Assembly: GCF_019972155.1 (NCBI RefSeq)
Contig: NZ_BOVL01000009.1
Coordinates: forward strand, 140,273 to 204,272
DNA: 64,000 nt
Source of the DNA: Bradyrhizobium sp. RD5-C2
Lineage (GTDB): Bacteria; Pseudomonadota; Alphaproteobacteria; Rhizobiales; Xanthobacteraceae
Reading direction: 5' to 3'
The notes under the pieces are model-generated. The model ran no database searches. It was not told the origin of the DNA and saw only the letters and a list, made by a program, of their open reading frames with translations. Positions 8,489-16,818 of this stretch are shown here, piece after piece; position 1 is the stretch's first letter, and each line of letters starts with the position of its first letter. The position numbers and the translations under genes are program-made.

Positions 8489-8537
8489 CCTGCCATGTTC
8501 CGCCCGATACCCACTGGGCGGGCGGCGCGGGGCAGGT
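8488..8537 (+). terminator. Nested stem-loop between nicB and pncB
   Basis: The outer arms ACCTGCC (8488-8494) and GGCAGGT (8531-8537) enclose inner arms CCGCCC (8500-8505) and GGGCGG (8516-8521). There is no clear T-run after it. It could attenuate transcription from nicB into pncB or be a processing site. Confidence 0.35.
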
Positions 8538-8549
8538 TAAGGTTCCCGC

Positions 8550-9854
8550 ATGACCGTGACAGACATCGCGACCCGGACCTACAACCACGGCTGGCGGCTC
8601 GACCCGATCGTGCGCAGCCTGCTGGACACCGATTTCTACAAGCTGTTGATGCAGCAGATGATCCGGGAAAGCTATCCGGACACACGCACGACCTTTTCGG
8701 TGATCAACCGGTCGACCCATATCCGGCTTGCCGAGGTCATCGACGAGGGTGAGCTGCGCGCCCAGCTCGACCACGCCCGCACCATCCGCTTCACCAAGAA
8801 GGAACTGATCTGGCTCGCCGGCAACACGTTTTATGGCAAGACCCAGATGTTCTCGCCCGATTTCATCAACTGGCTCTCGACCTTCCGCCTGCCCGAATAC
8901 GAGCTGCACAAGGTCGACGGCCAGTATGAGCTGCATTTCCACGGGCCGTGGACCCACACCACGATGTGGGAGATCCCGGCGCTCGCAATCCTCAACGAGC
9001 TCCGCTCCCGCGCCGCGACCAAGACCTACGGCCGCTTCGCGCTCGATGTGCTCTACGCCCGCGCCAAGGCCAAGCTGTGGGCCAAGGTCGAGCGGCTGCG
9101 CAAGCTTGACGGCTTGCGGCTGTCCGATTTCGGCACGCGCCGCCGCCACGGCTTCCTGTGGCAGCGCTGGTGCGTCGAGGCGGTGAAGGAAGGCCTCGGC
9201 CCGTCCTTCACCGGAACGTCGAACGTGCTGCTCGCGATGGACAACGACCTCGAGGCGATCGGCACCAATGCGCATGAGCTGCCGATGGTGGCCGCGGCAC
9301 TCGCCAACGACGACCAGGAGCTGCGCTGGGCGCCCTATCGCATCCTCGACCAATGGCGCCACGCTTATGGCGGCAACCTCCTGATCGCCCTGCCCGATGC
9401 GTTCGGCACCAAGCCGTTCCTGCGCGACGCGCCGGATTGGGTCGCCGACTGGACCGGCTTTCGTCCCGACAGCGCGCCGCCGATCACCGCCGGCGAAGAC
9501 ATCATCAAGTGGTGGAAGCAGAAGGGCCGTGACCCCAAGGAGAAGCTGTTGGTGTTCTCCGACGCGATGGATGTCGGCTCGATCGAGGAGACGTTCCATC
9601 ACTTCAAGGGACGCGTGCGCGTCAGCTTCGGCTGGGGCACCAACCTCACCAACGATTTCGTCGGCTGCGCGCCTGATGGCACCGCCGAGCTCGATCCGAT
9701 CTCGATCGTCTGCAAGGTGACGTCGGTCGACGGACGCCCGGCCGTGAAGCTGTCCGACAATCCGGAGAAGGCGACCGGCATCCCCACAGAGGTCGAGCGC
9801 TATCTGCGCGTGTTCGGCAATGTCGGCCGCGTTCGCACCGCAGTTCACGTTTAA
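8550..9854 (+). CDS. pncB: Nicotinate phosphoribosyltransferase
   Basis: A 434-residue enzyme that joins nicotinate and phosphoribosyl pyrophosphate to give nicotinate mononucleotide, the entry step of NAD salvage in the cytosol. The N-terminal [15 protein letters not shown] segment, the GTSNVLLAM segment and the [11 protein letters not shown] stretch are characteristic of PncB. The length is as expected. It lies 61 bases after nicB on the same strand, across a stem-loop. The salvage enzyme is therefore placed beside the enzyme that destroys the same substrate. Whether it shares the nicAB transcript is not clear from sequence. Confidence 0.95.
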   Translation: MTVTDIATRTYNHGWRLDPIVRSLLDTDFYKLLMQQMIRESYPDTRTTFSVINRSTHIRLAEVIDEGELRAQLDHARTIRFTKKELIWLAGNTFYGKTQMFSPDFINWLSTFRLPEYELHKVDGQYELHFHGPWTHTTMWEIPALAILNELRSRAATKTYGRFALDVLYARAKAKLWAKVERLRKLDGLRLSDFGTRRRHGFLWQRWCVEAVKEGLGPSFTGTSNVLLAMDNDLEAIGTNAHELPMVAAALANDDQELRWAPYRILDQWRHAYGGNLLIALPDAFGTKPFLRDAPDWVADWTGFRPDSAPPITAGEDIIKWWKQKGRDPKEKLLVFSDAMDVGSIEETFHHFKGRVRVSFGWGTNLTNDFVGCAPDGTAELDPISIVCKVTSVDGRPAVKLSDNPEKATGIPTEVERYLRVFGNVGRVRTAVHV

Positions 9855-9900
9855 ATTCGCGGACCAACCATTTCCCATCGACTGACCTGACGAGCTTCGC

Positions 9901-11196
9901 ATGCCCGCACCCAAGCCGCCTGCCTTCGAAACCCTGAGCCTGCACGCCGGCCAGCGCCCCGATCCCGCGACCGGCGCGCGCGCGGTGCCGATCTATCAGA
10001 CCACGTCCTACGTCTTCCAGGACGCCGATCATGCGGCGGCGCTGTTCAACCTGGAACGTGCCGGCCACATCTACACCCGCATCTCGAACCCGACGACTGC
10101 GGTTCTGGAAGAACGCATCGCGGCGCTCGAATGCGGCGTCGGCGCGATCTGCACCGCCAGCGGCATGGCCGCGATGCATCTCGCCATCGCGACGCTGCTC
10201 AATGCCGGCGACCATATCGTCGCCTCCGCCTCGCTCTATGGCGGCACGATCAACATTTTGGCGCACACGCTGCCGCGCTTCGGCATTACCACGACCTTCG
10301 TGAAGCCCCGTGCGCTCGACGAGTTTCGTGCCGCGATCAAGCCGAATACGCGGCTCGTGATCGGCGAGACCATCGGCAACCCCGGCCTCGAAGTGCTCGA
10401 CATCCCGGCGGTGGCACAAATCGCGCATGATGCGAAGATTCCGCTGCTGATCGACAACACCTTTGCAACGCCCTATCTGAGCCAGCCGATCGAGCTCGGC
10501 GCCGACATCACGATGAATTCGGCGACCAAATGGATGGGCGGCCACGGCATCGCGATCGGCGGCGTCATCGTCGATGGCGGCCGGTTCGACTGGCGCGCCT
10601 CCGGCAAATTCCCGCAGCTCACCGAGCCCTATGCCGGCTATCACGGCATCGTCTTCGACGAGCAATTCGGCAAGGCCGCCTTCATCATGCGCGCCCGCAC
10701 CGAGGGCCTGCGCGATTTCGGCGCCTGCCTGTCGCCGACCAACGCCTTCCAGCTCTTGCAGGGTATCGAGACGCTCGGCGTCCGCATGGATCGCCACATC
10801 AGCAACACCCATGCAGTGCTGGATGCCCTCACCGCGAACAAGGCAGTCGACTGGGTGCTGCATCCGTCGCTGGAGACGCATCCGGACTACGCGCTGGCGA
10901 AGAAGCTGTTGCCGCGCGGCGCCGGCTCGATCGTCAGCTTCGGCATCAAGGGCGGCCGCGCCGCCGGCAAGAAGTTCATCGAGCAGCTGAAGCTGATCAG
11001 CCACCTCGCCAATGTCGGTGACGCCAAGACGCTGGTGATCCATCCCGCCAGCACCACGCACCAGCAGATGGATGCTGATCAGCTCAAGGCCGCCGGCATC
11101 GGCGAGGAGCTGGTGCGGCTGTCGGTCGGCATCGAGACCGCGCAGGACATCATCGACGATCTCGGCCAGGCGCTGCGCGCCTCGCAAAGGACTTGA
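9901..11196 (+). CDS. metY: O-acetylhomoserine sulfhydrylase (Cys/Met metabolism PLP enzyme)
   Basis: A 431-residue PLP enzyme of the cystathionine gamma-synthase superfamily, in the O-acetylhomoserine aminocarboxypropyltransferase subfamily. It makes homocysteine from O-acetylhomoserine and sulfide. The N-terminal FETLSLHAGQ and YTRISNPTTAVLEERIA motifs are typical. The PLP lysine is Lys210 in NSATKWMGGHG. The 420-430 residue length separates it from the shorter MetB/MetC proteins. It starts 46 bases after pncB and is followed four bases later by the alpha/beta hydrolase. No SAM riboswitch is recognisable in the short upstream gap. Confidence 0.92.
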   Translation: MPAPKPPAFETLSLHAGQRPDPATGARAVPIYQTTSYVFQDADHAAALFNLERAGHIYTRISNPTTAVLEERIAALECGVGAICTASGMAAMHLAIATLLNAGDHIVASASLYGGTINILAHTLPRFGITTTFVKPRALDEFRAAIKPNTRLVIGETIGNPGLEVLDIPAVAQIAHDAKIPLLIDNTFATPYLSQPIELGADITMNSATKWMGGHGIAIGGVIVDGGRFDWRASGKFPQLTEPYAGYHGIVFDEQFGKAAFIMRARTEGLRDFGACLSPTNAFQLLQGIETLGVRMDRHISNTHAVLDALTANKAVDWVLHPSLETHPDYALAKKLLPRGAGSIVSFGIKGGRAAGKKFIEQLKLISHLANVGDAKTLVIHPASTTHQQMDADQLKAAGIGEELVRLSVGIETAQDIIDDLGQALRASQRT

Positions 11197-11200
11197 GGCC

Positions 11201-11980
11201 ATGCAGCTTTCCGTCAACGGGTCAGACACCTTCATCGCTACCGGCGGCAAGCCGTTCGATCCGCAGCTCGCCACGGTGGTGATGATCCACGGCGCCGGCT
11301 TCGACTCTTCGACCTGGGCGCTGCACAGCCGCTGGTTCGCCCATCACGGCTATTCCGTTCTGGCGCCCGACCTCCCCGGCCATGGCCGCTCCGCCGGCAA
11401 GCTGCTCGCGACCGTCGCCGAGATGGCTGACTGGACCGCCGCGCTGATTACTGCGGCCGGCGCGTCGAAGGCGCGGCTGATCGGTCATTCGATGGGCTCG
11501 CTGATCGCGATCGAGACCTCGGCGCGACATCCCGACAATGTCTCCGGCCTCGCGCTGATCGGCACCGCCGCGACCATGACGGTCGGCCCCGATCTGTTGA
11601 AGGCGGCCGAGGCCAATGACGTGGCCGCGATCGACATGGTCTCGATCTGGGGACTCGGCTTCAGGGCCGAGCTCGGCGGCAGCCTCGCGCCCGGCCTGTG
11701 GATGCACCAGGGCGCGCAGCGGGTGCTGCAGGAGGCCAAGCCCGGCGTGCTGTACAACGACCTCAACGCCTGCAACGCCTACCAGAACGCACTCACCGCC
11801 GCGGCCGCGGTCAAGGTGCCCGCGACCTTCGTCCTCGGCGAGCGCGACATGATGACCCCTGCCAAGGCCGGCAAGGCGCTCGCCGCGGCGACGCCGAATG
11901 CGCGCGTTGTGGTGTTGCCGGGCGCCGGCCACATGATGATGGTCGAGCAGCCCGACGAGCTGCTGGCGGCGCTGCAGTAA
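11201..11980 (+). CDS. Alpha/beta hydrolase
   Basis: A 259-residue alpha/beta-fold hydrolase. The nucleophile elbow is GHSMGS with Ser97. The likely acid is Asp216 (GERDMM) and the base His244 (GAGHMMM). An oxyanion-type HGAG follows strand 3 near residue 30. The ATG at 11201 is chosen because it follows the metY stop by four bases with GAGG upstream; a longer reading overlaps metY. The substrate is unknown. Coupling to metY could suggest a thioester or ester substrate but is weak evidence. Confidence 0.85.
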   Translation: MQLSVNGSDTFIATGGKPFDPQLATVVMIHGAGFDSSTWALHSRWFAHHGYSVLAPDLPGHGRSAGKLLATVAEMADWTAALITAAGASKARLIGHSMGSLIAIETSARHPDNVSGLALIGTAATMTVGPDLLKAAEANDVAAIDMVSIWGLGFRAELGGSLAPGLWMHQGAQRVLQEAKPGVLYNDLNACNAYQNALTAAAAVKVPATFVLGERDMMTPAKAGKALAAATPNARVVVLPGAGHMMMVEQPDELLAALQ

Positions 11981-12000
11981 TAGCGCTTGAGGTCCCTCTT

Positions 12001-12045
12001 CCTTCTCCCCTTGTGGGAGAAGGTGGCGCGGATGCAATCCGCGCC
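12001..12045. repeat. Dispersed intergenic palindromic element
   Basis: Two adjacent perfect hairpins: CCTTCTCCC/GGGAGAAGG (12001-12023) and GGCGCGGAT/ATCCGCGCC (12025-12045). The first resembles the CTCTCCC-type elements at 46292 and 58760. It may also end transcription of the hydrolase. Between it and 12237 there is no convincing gene; the stretch has the feel of degenerate repeat sequence. Confidence 0.6.
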
Positions 12046-12237
12046 GTTGTCTCCGCGGATGGAGACGCCTCAGCCGGCTCCGATGCTTTCGCATTCGAGG
12101 TGCGCCGCCAAAATATCGAAAACAACCCCATGCACAGTAACAGGGCTGCCGCCGGCCCTCGGACGAGCAACTTGACACGTCGGGCAACTCAGCGATATCT
12201 TCTATTATTCCGAATTTTCGCAAGTACCACCGATCCT

Positions 12238-12555
12238 TCAGGAAATCCGACTCGCCATCACCAGCAAGGCAGCGAAGCAACCGATCGGTGCGAGATGGGA
12301 AAACTCCCGATGTCGCAGGACGGTCAAAGCTGCTGCTGCGAGAATGACGGCGCAGAGGATCAAGCCTGCTGCGCGGGTTGCCGGTAGTGCAACCAGGATG
12401 GCGGCCGATATCTCCAATCCGCCGGTGACCCGGCACCACCACGCGGGATACCCCCATCGAACAAAGTCGCTCCGCGTCGTCGACGTCGCGATCGCATTGA
12501 ACAGACCAGCACTGGCGAAGGCAGCGGCAAGCAGCCTGATGAATATCAGGTGCAT
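12238..12555 (-). CDS. DoxX family membrane protein
   Basis: A 105-residue protein with about four hydrophobic segments, placing it in the DoxX-like membrane protein group. The opening segment (MHLIFIRLLAAAFASAGLFN) and later LILCAVILAAAALTVL are membrane helices. It starts three bases after the epimerase-like gene stop, so the two are one transcription unit. DoxX proteins are linked to quinone or redox functions in some bacteria, but no catalytic motif is visible. The function here is unknown. Confidence 0.7.
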   Translation of the reverse strand: MHLIFIRLLAAAFASAGLFNAIATSTTRSDFVRWGYPAWWCRVTGGLEISAAILVALPATRAAGLILCAVILAAAALTVLRHREFSHLAPIGCFAALLVMASRIS

Positions 12556-12558
12556 GAC

Positions 12559-13449
12559 TTAAGCGACCGCCAACGCATAGGCCCGTAACTCGTCGATGAT
12601 CGATCCCCGCGAAGGATTCCAGCCGAGTTCGCGCTTTGCCTTCTCGCTCGAGATGATCTGATCGGAGGCGATCGCATCGGCGAAACCCCAGAGGACCTTG
12701 CGCGCTTCTTCGAGCGGCCATGCCGCTACTCGGCCCCCGGCACCGCCCAGCTCGCTCGCTGCGCGTGCGATCTCGATGAGCCGCGGCGCCGAACCGTGCG
12801 CGCCATTGAAGACGGATCCCGCCGGTGCCCGCGCGAGCGCGAGCGCATAGAGATCGGCCAGATCGTCGGCATGCACGGTCGACCAGCGATTTTGACCGTC
12901 ACCGACATGAAGCGCCGCACCGTGTTCCTTGGCCGTTGCGACCATCATCATCGCGGCGCCGCCCCAGTTGCCATACACCCAAGCAGGCCGGATAACGACC
13001 GGATGGACGCCCTCGGCTTCGGCCGCGAGGATCTCGCGTTCCAGGGCCTGGCGCCAGCGGACCATCTCGACCGGGTTCAGTGGAGTGCGCTCGGTCACTG
13101 GCGTGTCACCCGTGGAGCCGTAGACCAAACTGCCACTGGTATAGATGAAGCGCTTACCCGTTCCGCGCTGGGCTTCGAGGATCGCGCGCGTCGCAATCTC
13201 ATCGAGCGACGCAGCGTTCTGATCGTTGGGCGAAGCGGCATGGACGACGGCGTCCACGCCTCGCACCGCCGAGATCAAGCTCACCGGGTCGGCGAGCTCA
13301 CCCATCTCCGCTACGAAGCCTCGGTCGAGCAGCTTGGCCGCGCTGGCTTCCGACCGGGCGAGTCCCACGACTTCATGGCCTGCCTCTTTCAATCGGTGCG
13401 CTACCGCACCGCCGATCAAGCCAGTCGCGCCTGTTACCAAAACTCGCAT
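12559..13449 (-). CDS. NAD-dependent epimerase/dehydratase family protein
   Basis: A 296-residue extended short-chain dehydrogenase. The nucleotide-binding loop is VTGATGLIGG at the N-terminus. The candidate catalytic Ser-Tyr are in FIYTSGSLVYG, but the usual YxxxK lysine is not obvious after that Tyr, so activity is uncertain. The start at 13449 (MRVLVTGATG) is chosen over a GTG nine bases upstream because AAGGG sits eight bases before it. It is followed by DoxX and preceded by a same-strand LysR gene 100 bases upstream. The substrate is not predictable. Confidence 0.8.
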   Translation of the reverse strand: MRVLVTGATGLIGGAVAHRLKEAGHEVVGLARSEASAAKLLDRGFVAEMGELADPVSLISAVRGVDAVVHAASPNDQNAASLDEIATRAILEAQRGTGKRFIYTSGSLVYGSTGDTPVTERTPLNPVEMVRWRQALEREILAAEAEGVHPVVIRPAWVYGNWGGAAMMMVATAKEHGAALHVGDGQNRWSTVHADDLADLYALALARAPAGSVFNGAHGSAPRLIEIARAASELGGAGGRVAAWPLEEARKVLWGFADAIASDQIISSEKAKRELGWNPSRGSIIDELRAYALAVA

Positions 13450-13549
13450 GTCGATCACCCTTCAATTTCGGTGAATCCAACAAAGCGGAACGGCAATGCG
13501 GATGGAAATCGCGAGTTCTGATGTGGCGCTATCGATCGCGCCGATGGCG

Positions 13550-14458
13550 TCAGGCCGAGGCGGCGATTCTGGTGATGATGCCGCGCAGCCAGGCAATGGC
13601 CCCATGGGTATCCGCCCGCCGGTGCCACATCAGGTGGAGTGGCCAGGTCGGCAGTTCGAGCGGCGGATCATAAATCGCTATGCCTGCTCCGGTACCAGCG
13701 AACCTTCGTGCGACCCGGGAGGCCAGCGTCGCGACGAGGTCGGTCCCGGCGATCACGAAAGGGGCGGCCAGGAATTGCGGCAGGCTCAGCACGACCCGCC
13801 GTTCGAGACCGAGATCGGCAAGCCTCAGATCGACGATCCCGGAGCGGTCGCCTTCCGGAGAGACCAGAAGATGCGGCGCCGCTGCGAAAGCCTTCAGGCT
13901 TGGACCATCCGCGAACGCCGGGTGTCCCTCCCGCACGACGCAGGCGAAACTCTCAAGAAAGAGCGGGCTGCTGATAATGCGCGCCGACGTCTCGACGGGG
14001 AAACCGATCGCCAGGTTCGCCTCGCCGCTGTCGAGCAGCGTGATGGCTTCGTCTCGTCCGAAGATCCCGCAGACCCGCACATTGATGTGCGGGGCGTCGA
14101 TGCTGAGGCGGGCCATCAGCGACGGCAACAAAACGAACGCCGCATAGTCGCTCATCGCGAGCGTGACGGTATTGTCGGCCGTCGCGGGGTCGAAGCTATC
14201 GGCCTGTAGCGCGCTCCGGAGCAGCCGGAGCGCATCCGAGACGGGACCAGCAAGGTCATGGGCGCGGGGCGTCGGCTGCATGCCTGAAGGCGTTCGCACG
14301 AACAGCTCGTCCCCAAGAAGCTCTCGCAAGCGCGTGAGTGCTCCGCTCATCGCCGACTGGCTGAGGCCGATCCGCGATCCGGCGCGCGTCACGTGGCGCT
14401 CCGCGTACAGCGCATCAAAGGCCTTCATCAAATTAAGGTCGAAGCCGGCTATATCCAT
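13550..14458 (-). CDS. LysR family transcriptional regulator
   Basis: A 302-residue LysR regulator. The winged helix-turn-helix lies in roughly residues 5-65 (DLNLMKAFDALYAERHVTRAG and SQSAMSGALTRLRELLGD), followed by an effector-binding domain. The start at 14458 (MDIAGFDLNL) fits the usual N-terminus. Upstream in-frame codons give an atypical extension. It resembles the NodD/NahR-like branch by the FDLNLMKAFDAL opening. It probably controls the downstream epimerase/DoxX pair, which it precedes on the same strand. This is inferred from position only. Confidence 0.88.
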   Translation of the reverse strand: MDIAGFDLNLMKAFDALYAERHVTRAGSRIGLSQSAMSGALTRLRELLGDELFVRTPSGMQPTPRAHDLAGPVSDALRLLRSALQADSFDPATADNTVTLAMSDYAAFVLLPSLMARLSIDAPHINVRVCGIFGRDEAITLLDSGEANLAIGFPVETSARIISSPLFLESFACVVREGHPAFADGPSLKAFAAAPHLLVSPEGDRSGIVDLRLADLGLERRVVLSLPQFLAAPFVIAGTDLVATLASRVARRFAGTGAGIAIYDPPLELPTWPLHLMWHRRADTHGAIAWLRGIITRIAASA

Positions 14459-14628
14459 GTGGCCGACCATAAGCGAATGCGCCGAACGGGCATAGCGGCC
14501 ATACGTCAAGCGCACGCCGGCGCCGTCTGCAAAAGGTCAATAGGCGCCGTCCTCCTTCCAATCTATGCTAATGTGGTGCGTCATTTGGCGCAGATGGAGC
14601 GTGCACTCTCAGGTTAGGAGGCCGATGC

Positions 14629-14910
14629 ATGAAGATGAAGATTGTGACCGTCGTGGGCGCTCTCGGAGCGGCCTTGGTGCTGTGTAGCCTCGGAGCGTCC
14701 GACGCTGAAGCCCGGGCGCGGAAGGCACAAGTCGTTCATGAACGAGCGAGGGTCGTTATCTCGACGCCCGTGATAACGCCGACTCCGTGGGACTATTATA
14801 TTGTTCCACGATATCGCTATCGCCCAGAAGACGACCGCGTCGATCCATATGGGCCGCCTCTGGTGTCGTCTTGGCTCCTCTATGAAGGGTGGCGGTGGCC
14901 ATACTGGTGA
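14629..14910 (+). CDS. Small secreted protein, function unknown
   Basis: A 93-residue protein with a clear signal peptide (residues 1 to about 28, ending near DAEA). The mature part is rich in Tyr, Pro, Trp and Arg (TPWDYYIVPRYRYRPEDD, then a WRWPYW end). A strong AGGAGG precedes the ATG. No cysteines remain in the mature region. The family is not known to me beyond short hypothetical exported proteins common in this bacterial group. It is probably periplasmic or envelope-associated. Confidence 0.7.
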   Translation: MKMKIVTVVGALGAALVLCSLGASDAEARARKAQVVHERARVVISTPVITPTPWDYYIVPRYRYRPEDDRVDPYGPPLVSSWLLYEGWRWPYW

Positions 14911-15064
14911 TGAACAGCGACCACGCCAAACGGATCGCATTCGGAGAGAAGCCGGTGATGGCCCCCTGACGGACGCGGCGGTGGAGCGTAGCGCCCGGCC
15001 GCGCGACGGGAGGGTTCCTTTTTGCTCGCCGCCGGTGTTTCCTCTGTCACGGCGGAGAACGGGC

Positions 15065-15874
15065 ATGCAGGGATCGCTGGGAGAGAAGATCGGCGATGGG
15101 CTTTTCGCTGATGTCTACGCCTGGGCGCCCGGTCAGGTCGTCAAGTTGTCCAAGCCAGGTATCCCGCAATGGGTCGTCCAGCACGAGACGCAAATGACCC
15201 GCGCGGTCTTCGCCGCCGGCGGCCCAGCGCCGGAGGTGCTCGGCGAAGTCACCCTGGACGGCCGCTTTGGCATCGTGCTGCCGCGGTTCGATGGGCCGAC
15301 CCTGACGCAGGCTACGCGCACCGGCGCCATCACGCGTGAACAAGCGGGCGCAATCCTTGCGACGCTCTGCCTTGCCGTTCACAAGACGCGACCGCCGCCG
15401 GACGCACTCTCGCTGCGCGAGGCGATGGACGCCAGATTGCGGTTCGGCGGCAAAGTGCTTCCAGAGCGCATCACGACCGGCGTCCTCGCGCTGATCGAAC
15501 ACCTCGCGCCCGATGACGTTCTGTGCCATTCCGATCTTCACCCCAGCAACGTGATCATGACGGCGCAGGGTCCGAGACTGATCGACTGGCTCGGCGCGGC
15601 TCGTGCGCCCGCCGCCTACGAGATTGCACAGTGCCATATCCTGCTTGCCGAGATTGGCCCGGAACACGCCGACGATCCGGATCGGGCCACGGTCAATTCG
15701 GTTCTGCAGGCGGAGTATGCGAGGCTGGCCGGCATAGCCCCTGCGGCGCTGACGGCGGCGATGCAGCCCTATTTGCCGATCGTCCGCGTCTTCCTCCTGC
15801 TCGGCGGGGCGATGCCTGACATGCGGGAGCGGCTGATCCAGCGCGTCGAGGCGGCCCTGCGCTCCGTGGGGTGA
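15065..15874 (+). CDS. Kinase-fold phosphotransferase (APH-like), copy 1
   Basis: A 269-residue aminoglycoside-phosphotransferase/choline-kinase fold protein. The catalytic loop is HSDLHPSN (His155, Asp157, Asn162) and the metal-binding aspartate is Asp174 in LIDW. The start is MQGSLGEK, matching copy 2 exactly in register; a long upstream reading overlaps the secreted-protein gene. No drug-resistance specificity can be assigned. The gene directly downstream is a paralogue with the same motif positions, so this is a tandem duplication. The substrate is unknown. Confidence 0.8.
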   Translation: MQGSLGEKIGDGLFADVYAWAPGQVVKLSKPGIPQWVVQHETQMTRAVFAAGGPAPEVLGEVTLDGRFGIVLPRFDGPTLTQATRTGAITREQAGAILATLCLAVHKTRPPPDALSLREAMDARLRFGGKVLPERITTGVLALIEHLAPDDVLCHSDLHPSNVIMTAQGPRLIDWLGAARAPAAYEIAQCHILLAEIGPEHADDPDRATVNSVLQAEYARLAGIAPAALTAAMQPYLPIVRVFLLLGGAMPDMRERLIQRVEAALRSVG

Positions 15875-15937
15875 TTACTCTCGGTCATCGCGCTCCGCCT
15901 ATGGTGATTGACCGTCACAGCAACACGGAGGCTGAAG

Positions 15938-16750
15938 ATGCAGGGATCGCTGGGGGACAAGATCGGTGAAGGCGCCTACTCCGAAGCCTACGCCTGGGCG
16001 CCGGGGCAAGTCGTTAAACTGTTCAAGCCCGGCTTGCCGCGACGGATGCCCTGGTTCGAGGTGCAGATGATCCGCGCCATCCACGCCGCCGGCGCTCCGG
16101 TGCCGGAGGTGTTCGGCGAGGTGACCCTGGACGGGCGCTTCGGCATCGTGCTGCAGCGCCTCGATGGACCGACCCTGCTGCAGCTAACCCGAACCGGCGC
16201 GGTGACGTTCGAACAGGCCGGCGCGATCGTCGCGGCTCTTGCCATGTCCATTCACAAGACACCCCTGCCGCCGGAGGTCCTCTCCATGCGCGAGTACATG
16301 GAGGCTCAGCTGGGGCACGACGACGGCAAGCTCCCGAAGCACATCGCGACTGAAATCCTCGCGCTGATCGATCGCCTGCCGCCGGGCGACGGGCTTTGCC
16401 ATACCGACCTGAGCCCCGGTAACGTGATCATGACAGCGGAAGGCCCAAAGCTGGTCGACTGGATCAGCGCGATGTGCGGGCCCGCCGTCCTCGAGCTTGG
16501 GTTCTTGCGCGTGATCCTGTCCGAGCTCGGGCCGGAAGTCGCCGACAATCCGGAGCGGCCGCGCGCGACCAATGCGGCGGCGCAATCCGAATATGCGCGG
16601 CTGGCCGGCATGTCTCTCGCGGAGCTAACGGCGGCAATGGAGCCGTATTTGCCCATCGTCCGCACCTTCGCCGTTCTCGGCAACGCGGTGCCTTCGCTGC
16701 GGGAGCGGCTGATCCAGCGCATCGAAGCGGCACTGCGCTCGGAAGACTGA
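15938..16750 (+). CDS. Kinase-fold phosphotransferase (APH-like), copy 2
   Basis: A 270-residue paralogue of the preceding gene, sharing MQGSLG at the start, the AYAWAPGQVVKL segment and EVTLDGRFGIVL. The catalytic loop is HTDLSPGN (His155, Asp157, Asn162) with Asp174 in LVDW. All key residues are kept, so both copies are probably active. ATG 15938 is preferred over an upstream GTG/ATG because of a GGAG at proper distance and register with copy 1. The 63-base gap between the copies suggests cotranscription. Confidence 0.8.
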   Translation: MQGSLGDKIGEGAYSEAYAWAPGQVVKLFKPGLPRRMPWFEVQMIRAIHAAGAPVPEVFGEVTLDGRFGIVLQRLDGPTLLQLTRTGAVTFEQAGAIVAALAMSIHKTPLPPEVLSMREYMEAQLGHDDGKLPKHIATEILALIDRLPPGDGLCHTDLSPGNVIMTAEGPKLVDWISAMCGPAVLELGFLRVILSELGPEVADNPERPRATNAAAQSEYARLAGMSLAELTAAMEPYLPIVRTFAVLGNAVPSLRERLIQRIEAALRSED

Positions 16751-16818
16751 ATTGCTTTGGTTGCGCGCGCGCGAGCCCAAGTGGCCTGTCGAAGCGAGCC
16801 GTCAGCGTCCTCTCGGGC

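Noticed and set aside
15065..16750. Aminoglycoside resistance genes
   Set aside because: The kinase fold and catalytic loop are shared by many small-molecule kinases; nothing in the sequence points to a drug substrate and no mobile element is nearby.
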